In this document: positions 15,001 to 18,832 of the stretch, piece by piece
How positions within the stretch are numbered: position 1 is the stretch's first letter
Layout: the number at the start of each line of letters is the position of its first letter
Assembly: GCA_964508185.1 (NCBI GenBank)
Contig: CAZDSS010000053.1
Span: forward strand, 1-18,832
DNA length: 18,832 nucleotides
Direction: 5' to 3'
Source: CAZDSS01 sp964508185
GTDB lineage: Bacteria; Pseudomonadota; Alphaproteobacteria; Sphingomonadales; Govanellaceae
Program-made: the position numbers and the translations under genes
The notes under the pieces: model-generated
What the model was told of the DNA's origin: nothing
The model's database searches: none
Seen by the model: only the letters and a program-made list of their open reading frames with translations

Positions 15001-16666
15001 CGCCGCGCCCTAAGCCCACATAGAAATCGCCATTGACGTCGAGACGGGTCTGGTCTCCCGACACGATCAAGCTCGAATCCTGGGAGCCGTCGGACGTGAT
15101 GATGATGCGGTCGGTGGGCGCGCCCGTGCCCAGGGTGACAACGGACTTGTCCTCGATGAACATGTCGGCATGGCCATTCCGGCCCGCGAGGAAACCGGAG
15201 GCCTGAAGGCTGGCACCGCCCGAGACCGTGAGGTTCGCCGCCACGATACTGCCGCTGGAGCCAAGCTCGATGGACTGCGCCGCAAAACTGGCCATGTCGC
15301 TGACGATCAGCGAACCGCCGTTGTCGATCTGAACGGTATCGAATGCGGCGCTGCTGCCATTCCCGTCGACCGTGAAACCGGCATTGGTCGCAACCTGGAG
15401 CCCGGAGGCGCCAAGGAACGTCCCGCCCTCCTTCACCGCGACAACGCCGGCCGTGACGAGCAGATCGCCGGAGAAGCTGTTGGCGCCGGCGAGCGTCAGC
15501 GTGCCGGTGCCGGTCTTGGTCAGCGTGGTGCCGCCGATGGCCGCGCCGGTCCTGACGTTGAAGCCCTGCGTGTCGATGACGCCGTTCTGGATCGAGACCT
15601 TGCCGGCACCGAACCCGGCGAACAGGTTGCTCTGCGCGCCGGTCAGCACCAGCCTGGCGTTGTTGTTGAGATGAAACGCCCCGTCGCCCGTACCGGCGGA
15701 GACCTGCCCGGCATAAAGCGTTGCGTTGTCGACCGTGACCGCGCCGGCGCTGCCGGGGTCGTCCGCCACCCGGACGGTTCCGATCCGCGCCTGTGCGCCG
15801 TTGTCGATCGTGAGCGTGGCCTCGCCGTCATGGCTGTTGAAGAAGTCGCCAACGGTGAGGGTGCCGTTCACCCGGAGTTCGGACTGCGCGCCCGTGATGG
15901 TGAGCGCGCCCTTGCCGCCGCGTCCGATCGCGCCGGCCTGGGCGGTGAGCAGGCCCCCGTCTTCCACGAGGCCCTGGACCACCATCGTATCGGAGCCGCC
16001 CATGGCAAGGAAGCTGCCCGCGTTCCAGACGGACCCGGCCCCGCTCACCCGCACTGAAATGCCGGTGGCAGCCACGGTGTTGTGGCCCTCGCCCACGAAA
16101 CTGCGGCCCGTCGTCAGCCGCCCGCCGTTCTCGATGATGATCGTGGACGGGGCGGCTCCGCGGCCAACCACAAAATCCGCGGCGACGGCAAGGCTTGCGT
16201 TCGCGCCGCCAACCCGCACCGTGCCGGACTGGAGGAACAGATCCTCGCCCACCTGCATGGTCCCGCCGCTCTGGACGTCGAGCGTGCCCGCATTCTCCAC
16301 GCCAAAGTCGTTGGCGACCGCCCATCCGCTCTGAACCGTGGCCTGAGCCGTGCCATAGATCCAGCCCTTGAGCGTCTCGACCGACGTGTCCACGATCAAC
16401 GTGCCGGATTGAACCCTTGCCTCGTCACCGGGAACGGGAATGCCAAGCGACCAGTTGCCCGGCGTCGACCAGGAGCCGGTGCCGTTCCAGTTGGTGATGT
16501 CCGCAAAGGCGGGCGTTACGGCTGTGCTTGCCAGGAGGGCCCCCAGCAAGGCTCCCTTAGCCCGGGGTTGGGCGGCCAGCCGCGTGAACCCGGGAACAGA
16601 GGGGGTGGAGTGAATCCTGCGCGCCCGGTTCTGGTGTGCTCTATTCATTTGATACATGCGCATCAT
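12089..16666 (-). CDS. Large autotransporter (type Va) with beta-helical passenger
   Basis: A secreted or surface protein of 1525 residues. A long signal peptide (1-55) has a basic N-region, the core GALLGALLASTAV and the cleavage site TPAFA|D. The passenger (about 56-1175) is rich in Gly, Val, Thr and Asn. Its first part has repeats like VSGAGSVWNAGSFLAMGGSD, similar to PEP-CTERM-associated repeats. Autotransporter beta-strand repeats follow at about 378-407 (TKTGTGTLTLAGANSFSG), 834-867, 902-934 and 989-1025. A Pro/Glu linker (about 1178-1215) leads to a C-terminal beta-barrel of about 275 residues ending in VGLRASF, with the terminal Phe expected for BAM recognition. I see no enzymatic domain; adhesion or aggregation is a guess. 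ATG 16666 has GAGAG just upstream; ATG 16663 or 16654 are alternatives, and the open frame runs to TTG 16717. Confidence 0.92.
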   Translation of the reverse strand: MMRMYQMNRAHQNRARRIHSTPSVPGFTRLAAQPRAKGALLGALLASTAVTPAFADITNWNGTGSWSTPGNWSLGIPVPGDEARVQSGTLIVDTSVETLKGWIYGTAQATVQSGWAVANDFGVENAGTLDVQSGGTMQVGEDLFLQSGTVRVGGANASLAVAADFVVGRGAAPSTIIIENGGRLTTGRSFVGEGHNTVAATGISVRVSGAGSVWNAGSFLAMGGSDTMVVQGLVEDGGLLTAQAGAIGRGGKGALTITGAQSELRVNGTLTVGDFFNSHDGEATLTIDNGAQARIGTVRVADDPGSAGAVTVDNATLYAGQVSAGTGDGAFHLNNNARLVLTGAQSNLFAGFGAGKVSIQNGVIDTQGFNVRTGAAIGGTTLTKTGTGTLTLAGANSFSGDLLVTAGVVAVKEGGTFLGASGLQVATNAGFTVDGNGSSAAFDTVQIDNGGSLIVSDMASFAAQSIELGSSGSIVAANLTVSGGASLQASGFLAGRNGHADMFIEDKSVVTLGTGAPTDRIIITSDGSQDSSLIVSGDQTRLDVNGDFYVGLGRGGAGIVIENGALLETAGTTYLGYSTGSGSVRGVVALNDGEWQAADVVVAANAGSDGRLALEGPRARLQVTGTLTAGVNGGNASINLFNGTAEIDRFVLGGADGIVGVMHYGTDLTVREYLGGVGENATVVHYMGVSAPKLTAETLKLGVGKKAQGMLALVDTGAVATVTGQAVVGELGYGALYVYSNSRFEAGSLRAAEDAASTGYIEVVDSTLTVGQIAAGAGQATFNLLDKGRLVLSASQPDLFANFGSDDTVYVFDGIIDTQGFDVKTGAVISGYGMTKAGSGRLTLSAENTITGDVTIEDGTLQLGDGGTSGRINGNVHNGGVLAFNRSDDVLFEYVISGAGAVHQIGNGTVVLSAENSYAGGTVIRSGTLAVSQDANLGAAGSTITFEGGTLQTTADFASGRGLIFAGDGAVLTDAGTTLTLSSTLSGNGSFTKTGGGRLVLTADNSAYTATTRVNEGTLSVNGVLGSHVDVAQQGRLGGTGRVGSVFNTGTVAPGNSFGTLTVAGNYVGNGGVLEIETALGGDDSATDRLVVLGDTSGQTEVVVLNRDGLGGVTVEGIKIIDVAGASNGAFVLRGDYVFEGDPAVIGGAYAYRLFKGGVSDPNDGDWYLRTTLEDDEDDATPQPQPEPEPEPAPEPEPEPQPEPQPGPEPLYQPGVPVYEGYVQTLLALSELPTMQERVGNRSWAGAPIRAGNGIWGRIRSTGHRPDAVFSTSGTDKKIDSWQMQLGLEHTLAQRDDGAVLIGALTAHYGKADGHVTSRFGRGVIETEGYGVGATLTWHDPSGFYADGQAQFSWFSSDLKSGTLGMLARNNDGTGVGLSLELGKRASIGDGFSLTPQVQMMYAHVDFDRFLDPAGAEVAADQTESLRTRWGLSLDHQAAVSHDRSRHLYGIVNISREWLEETGVVVSRTDILNRERGWWGEAGLGGSYSWNGRVTIYAQASARTAFGDFGDSYSLWGTVGLRASF
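13037..13120 (-). repeat. Hexanucleotide-like tract coding the Pro/Glu linker
   Basis: Imperfect tandem units GGCTCA, GGCTCG and GGTTGG (read on the + strand) encode alternating Pro-Glu and Pro-Gln on the - strand, between the passenger and the barrel of the autotransporter. All units are multiples of three or six, so changes in copy number would alter linker length without breaking the frame. Confidence 0.7.
14095..14431 (-). repeat. Internal duplication in the autotransporter passenger, copy B
   Basis: Encodes about residues 745-857. It aligns with copy A at 15445-15788: SLRAAEDAASTG with TVRVADDPGSAG, GRLVLSASQPDLFANFG with ARLVLTGAQSNLFAGFG, GIIDTQGFDVKTGAVI with GVIDTQGFNVRTGAAI, and TKAGSGRLTLSAENTITGD with TKTGTGTLTLAGANSFSGD. 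The DNA is also clearly similar, with a spacing of about 1356 bases between matching points. Confidence 0.75.
15445..15788 (-). repeat. Internal duplication in the autotransporter passenger, copy A
   Basis: Encodes about residues 293-407; partner of copy B at 14095-14431. The boundaries are approximate, since similarity fades outside the block running from the TVRVADD segment to the end of the beta-strand repeat. Copies of about 113 residues in one reading frame indicate past segmental duplication within the gene. Confidence 0.75.
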
Positions 16667-16758
16667 ATCTCTCGACCGTAATACATCGAAACAATCAGAG
16701 GCTTCTCTGCGCCTCAAACGATATCAGTCGCGAGAACAATCCTGAACGTTTTTCTTCG

Positions 16759-16774
16759 CTAACCCTTTGTTAAC
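16759..16774 (+). promoter_or_regulatory. Possible CtrA-type binding site
   Basis: CTAA-N7-TTAAC, one mismatch from the alphaproteobacterial CtrA consensus TTAA-N7-TTAAC. It lies about 93 bases upstream of the autotransporter ATG, just downstream of a weak -10-like TAAAAT on that strand, where binding would be expected to repress. One short motif in an AT-rich patch is weak evidence. Confidence 0.3.
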
Positions 16775-17017
16775 CTTGAACTATTTTACGCAGAAGCTTG
16801 CCATTCACACTAGCGATGCCGCACTACAACTGTGGATTGCATATAATCACAGCAATCAAGCGCAAAACCCGGCGCATCCCTGGACGCTAGCGCGGAATGC
16901 GCGCGGACGGATCTCCGGTCAACGGGTTTGAGAACGGCAGGGGCAGGCTCGTGAGCTTGGGCAGTCACGGCCCCCACCGGCCCCGGCCAGAGCTTGCAAG
17001 AGGCATGGCGCGGGACA

Positions 17018-17039
17018 AGAACTCTTCTTGCGGAGTTCT
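17018..17039 (-). terminator. Weak hairpin after the dioxygenase gene
   Basis: AGAACTC and GAGTTCT form a 7-bp stem with an 8-base loop, about 50 bases after the stop of the phytanoyl-CoA dioxygenase-family gene. No run of T follows on the - strand (TGTCCC), so termination here is uncertain. Confidence 0.3.
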
Positions 17040-17089
17040 ATCTATCCGCCATCGTTCCGCCTGGCTGCGGGTGGCATGGCGATGCGTCT

Positions 17090-17917
17090 CTATGCGCGTT
17101 CTTCAAGCGCGAGGGAGATTGCCTGCGCCACAGGCGCAGCCGATTGCCCCAGGTTCTCCATCCAATGCTCCGATCTTGGCAGGAGTGGAGGCTGGGCGAG
17201 GAATCTCGGCTCAAAGCCTCGGTGCATCTGCGCGGAGTGCACCAGGAAGGGATGGCACAGATACACGGTGCCCGCATTGCCGGTGGCGAGCACCTCGGGC
17301 CTGACGGACGTTTCGGCGATGTGAGGGATCAGGTCGCGCAGGCTGAGCCCGGCCTCTCCGGCCGGAGCCAGGGCACGCGCCATGTCTCTGTGGGACCCTG
17401 CCCTGATACGGGTCGGCGCATCGTCCTCGCCAACATCAGAGAACAGGAACAGCATCAGGAGAGCGCGGCCGCGAGAGCGAATATTGATCCGCCAATCCAT
17501 GAAATCGGCTGCTTCATGGCCGAAGCTGGCATCCACATGCCAACCGGTATCCCCCGGCTGGTCTGAAGAGGGAAAGCGCACAGGAAGGGTTCCCACATTC
17601 ATGCATGGACGCCAGCATTCCGGTCCGGCGAGCTGGTCGAAGGCGGCATGAAGGACTGGCGTGTTGGCCGCAGCGACGACAGGCTTCTGCTGGTACATTC
17701 CGAGACGGACCACGGGTTGCGTCCAGGTGCCGGGATCGTCCGGCAGACAACCGTGAAGCCGCAAGTCCTTCCAGAAGATGGCCCGCGCCTCCTCCGCGAG
17801 TTCCCGCGGAAACGCATGTTCGACTTTCACGAAGCCGTCTTGGATGAACTGCCGCACTTGCGTTTCGGTCAATGCCTGCGCCGACTTCGGGCTGTTGATC
17901 TCGTCAGAAACAGTCAT
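17090..17917 (-). CDS. Phytanoyl-CoA dioxygenase (PhyH) family protein
   Basis: An Fe(II)/2-oxoglutarate-dependent oxygenase-like protein of 275 residues. The jelly-roll iron ligands are visible as His127-x-Asp129 in TGWHVDASFG and a distal His227 in HPFLVHSAQMHRG, with Arg233 or Arg238 (RGFEPRF) as the likely 2-oxoglutarate anchor. LTETQVRQFIQDGFVKVEHAFP at the N-terminus is typical of bacterial PhyH proteins, which hydroxylate varied small molecules. The substrate is unknown. I chose ATG 17917, preceded by AGGG eight bases upstream; the open frame to 17956 lacks a site. It is divergent from a MarR-type regulator with a perfect palindrome between them, so it is probably the regulator's target. 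Confidence 0.88.
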   Translation of the reverse strand: MTVSDEINSPKSAQALTETQVRQFIQDGFVKVEHAFPRELAEEARAIFWKDLRLHGCLPDDPGTWTQPVVRLGMYQQKPVVAAANTPVLHAAFDQLAGPECWRPCMNVGTLPVRFPSSDQPGDTGWHVDASFGHEAADFMDWRINIRSRGRALLMLFLFSDVGEDDAPTRIRAGSHRDMARALAPAGEAGLSLRDLIPHIAETSVRPEVLATGNAGTVYLCHPFLVHSAQMHRGFEPRFLAQPPLLPRSEHWMENLGQSAAPVAQAISLALEERA

Positions 17918-17935
17918 GGGGTGAACCCTGGATGG

Positions 17936-17964
17936 TTGGCAACGCGCCTGTCGCAACCTAATAT
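17936..17964 (+). promoter_or_regulatory. Predicted promoter of the MarR-family gene
   Basis: TTGGCA (17936-17941, 5 of 6) and TAATAT (17959-17964, 4 of 6) with a 17-base spacer. The -10 is the left end of the palindrome, and the predicted start near 17971 falls inside it, so a bound regulator would block this promoter. Confidence 0.55.
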
Positions 17965-17987
17965 CAGAGCACTGATATTAATGTAAG
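17958..17987 (-). promoter_or_regulatory. Predicted promoter of the PhyH-family gene
   Basis: On the - strand, CTTACA (17987-17982, 4 of 6) and TATTAG (17963-17958, 4 of 6) with an 18-base spacer. The palindrome fills the spacer and part of the -10. Leader length would be about 34 bases. Confidence 0.45.
17959..17980. promoter_or_regulatory. Palindromic operator, probably bound by the MarR-family regulator
   Basis: A perfect inverted repeat with 9-bp arms TAATATCAG and CTGATATTA separated by AGCA, AT-rich within GC-rich surroundings. Its size and symmetry fit a MarR dimer. It overlaps the predicted -10 boxes of both divergent genes, which would allow one bound dimer to control the dioxygenase gene and the regulator itself. 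Confidence 0.75.
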
Positions 17988-17991
17988 CCCC

Positions 17992-17998
17992 CTGATAT
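17992..17998 (+). promoter_or_regulatory. Extra operator half-site at the regulator start codon
   Basis: CTGATAT recurs here in the same orientation as the right arm of the palindrome and exactly 20 bases from it (17972 to 17992), about two helical turns. It overlaps the ATG of the MarR-family gene. Confidence 0.4.
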
Positions 17999-18440
17999 GT
18001 TCACTCTAGATTCAGAAATACCCATCGCACGCCGCTTTGGCGGAGCGCTCAAATTGGCTCAGCACGCCCTGCGGACACGCCTGGATGAGGCGTTAAGACC
18101 CATTGGCTTGACGACGCCCCAATGCGCGGTGCTTTCGGCGTTGGAGCGCCAACCGGGCCTGTCCAACGCTGCCTTGGCGCGGGCGGCATTCGTCACACCG
18201 CAAACCATGCAAAGCATCCTTGCCAACATGGAACGAAACGGGCTCGTGACCCGGGAGCCGGACCCCGATCACGGCAGGATTCTGCGGAGCTTCATTACCG
18301 CACGCGGGAGAAAGGCGCTGATGCAGGCGCATGCCGCAATCCTCGATGTCGAGGCCGTGGTGCTCGCTGCGGTGGGCGAGCGTGAAGCAGAACGGTTGAC
18401 GTTGGCGCTTACTCGCTGCGCCGAGCTTCTGTCGAAGTAG
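17997..18440 (+). CDS. MarR-family transcriptional regulator
   Basis: A 147-residue winged-helix regulator, the usual MarR length. After the N-terminal dimer helix, the recognition region is LSNAALARAAFVTPQTMQSILANMERNGLVTREPD (about residues 55-90), followed by the wing PDHGRILRSFITARGRKAL and a C-terminal dimerisation helix. MarR proteins commonly repress a neighbouring divergent gene and themselves until a small ligand releases them. Here the neighbour is a PhyH-family oxygenase and the shared gap holds a perfect palindrome. The ATG has no clear ribosome binding site; the sequence before it is the operator half-site, so translation may be weak. The ligand is unknown. Confidence 0.92.
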   Translation: MFTLDSEIPIARRFGGALKLAQHALRTRLDEALRPIGLTTPQCAVLSALERQPGLSNAALARAAFVTPQTMQSILANMERNGLVTREPDPDHGRILRSFITARGRKALMQAHAAILDVEAVVLAAVGEREAERLTLALTRCAELLSK

Positions 18441-18456
18441 CCATGTTGCACATGGC
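18440..18456 (+). repeat. Short hairpin after the MarR-family gene
   Basis: GCCATGT and ACATGGC, separated by TGC, form a 7-bp inverted repeat beginning at the last base of the stop codon. There is no T-run after it, so calling it a terminator would be speculative. Confidence 0.3.
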
Positions 18457-18566
18457 CTGAGCGCCGATCTCAGCCGCCAGCGGCGAGCCGCAGCAGGCGT
18501 ACAGCGAGCCTGCCGCACAGGCGTGGCGTTGGAGGAAGACGTCTCGTTACAATCCAGGGTGCGGGA

Positions 18567-18578
18567 TCATTCCCACTC
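18567..18578 (-). other. Possible attachment-site scar matching the guaA 3' end
   Basis: On the - strand this reads GAGTGGGAATGA, encoding Glu-Trp-Glu-stop, the usual last residues of GMP synthase (GuaA). The upstream codons are not GuaA: the frame reads LSIM before EWE and is AT-rich. A guaA 3' end without guaA is what an integrated element using guaA as attB would leave at its far end. A chance 12-base match is possible. Confidence 0.4.
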
Positions 18579-18610
18579 CATTATCGATAACCAAAAAAGA
18601 CTCTTATTTT

Positions 18611-18832
18611 TCAATACATTAATAAGTAACCTTCTTTCAATACCATGAAAAATGCCATTGCACGGCAAGCTGGATTGTCAGCAATCTTCATGCGAATGCT
18701 GAGCTTGGCGATCCAACCGTCCGAAAGGTCACGGACGAGACCGGTGCGCAAGAACCTCGGAGATAACGGCGTCGGCATCCGATGCGATTTCTGACTCGAG
18801 TAAATCTGCTGCATCGCGAAGACGCGCAGCTT
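18611..18832 (-). CDS. Hypothetical protein, possibly partial at the window end
   Basis: An open frame ending at 18611 and open to the window edge; the first ATG is at 18814, which gives 67 residues. The middle, GLVRDLSDGWIAKLSIRMK, looks protein-like, but I do not recognise a family. A second - strand frame, ending at 18729 and also open to the edge, reads ARLRDAADLLESEIASDADA, helical and acidic, and may be the real C-terminus of a gene lying outside. Both cannot be full genes. No ribosome binding site is clear. The last codons run into the AT-rich segment. Confidence 0.25.
   Translation of the reverse strand, partial: KLRVFAMQQIYSSQKSHRMPTPLSPRFLRTGLVRDLSDGWIAKLSIRMKIADNPACRAMAFFMVLKEGYLLMY

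Larger units (their letters stand above)
16667..17089. other. Non-coding region upstream of the autotransporter
   Basis: This 423-base gap lies between two - strand genes. Its half nearer the autotransporter (16720-16860) is AT-richer than its surroundings and should hold the autotransporter promoter. A TAAAAT box on the - strand (16788-16783) is a possible -10 with only a poor -35, and the CtrA-like site lies next to it. The half nearer the dioxygenase gene is GC-rich and holds one hairpin (17018-17039). Open frames on the + strand starting at 16897 and 16994 run antisense into the dioxygenase gene, resemble nothing I know and have no ribosome binding site, so I do not call them. Confidence 0.6.
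18441..18832. other. Terminal region with abrupt AT-rich segment
   Basis: From 18441 to about 18566 the DNA is GC-rich and I see no gene. At 18581-18660 it becomes strongly AT-rich, unlike anything else in the window except short stretches, and then returns towards mixed composition. The change coincides with a guaA-3'-end-like motif. The remaining part holds only a short open frame on the - strand that may be partial. Confidence 0.6.

Noticed and set aside
12029..15013. A 994-codon open frame on the + strand
   Set aside because: Antisense to the autotransporter, whose - strand frame has a signal peptide, repeats, linker and barrel. The + frame has no recognisable domain.
16897..17566. Two open frames on the + strand starting at 16897 and 16994
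   Set aside because: Most of their length is antisense to the PhyH-family gene. They have no ribosome binding site and no recognisable motif.
18561..18580. The end of a functional guaA gene
   Set aside because: Only the last 12 bases match; the sequence upstream on the - strand does not encode GMP synthase, so it is reported as a possible attachment scar instead.

Overview
The window is high-GC bacterial DNA and most likely chromosomal sequence from an alphaproteobacterium. The evidence for this is the radA-cvpA-purF-SDR order, the TPR membrane protein-bamB-der order, and a near-consensus CtrA-type site. No 16S rRNA or other taxonomic marker is present, so genus and species cannot be given. 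No tRNA, rRNA, CRISPR array or complete insertion sequence was seen.

Layout. (1) Positions 1-3520 (+): the 3' part of radA, then cvpA, purF (glutamine PRPP amidotransferase, first step of purine synthesis) and a short-chain dehydrogenase, closed by a clear intrinsic terminator. (2) Positions 3578-7029 (-): an envelope/ribosome operon of a YfgM-like TPR membrane protein, bamB (outer-membrane assembly lipoprotein) and der (ribosome-assembly GTPase), with a good sigma-70-like promoter. (3) Positions 7123-7947 (-): panB, pantothenate synthesis. (4) Positions 8112-11104 (-): a compact three-gene inositol operon. It encodes an inositol-3-phosphate synthase, a fused nucleotidyltransferase/CDP-alcohol phosphotransferase of the IPCT-DIPPS type, and a small HD-domain protein. 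Each gene overlaps the next. This is the most interesting metabolic unit here. It should make CDP-inositol and pass the inositol-phosphate group either to inositol phosphate (the solute di-myo-inositol phosphate) or to a lipid acceptor; the HD protein is an uncharacterised candidate phosphatase. (5) Positions 11430-11960 (+): a divergent GNAT acetyltransferase of the phosphinothricin/methionine-sulfoximine type. (6) Positions 12089-16666 (-): a very large autotransporter with a long signal peptide, beta-helical passenger repeats, a Pro/Glu linker and a C-terminal beta-barrel, followed by a 13-bp perfect hairpin terminator. (7) Positions 17090-18440: a phytanoyl-CoA dioxygenase-family gene (-) and a MarR-family gene (+), divergent, with a perfect 22-bp palindrome overlapping both predicted -10 boxes. 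(8) Positions 18441-18832: mostly non-coding. The composition drops abruptly to AT-rich, right next to a 12-bp match to the expected 3' end of guaA, a known type of integration target. This suggests the edge of a genomic island, most of it beyond the window.

Most assignments are by motif recognition in the translated sequence. Promoters, operators and the island edge are inferences from short motifs and are scored accordingly.
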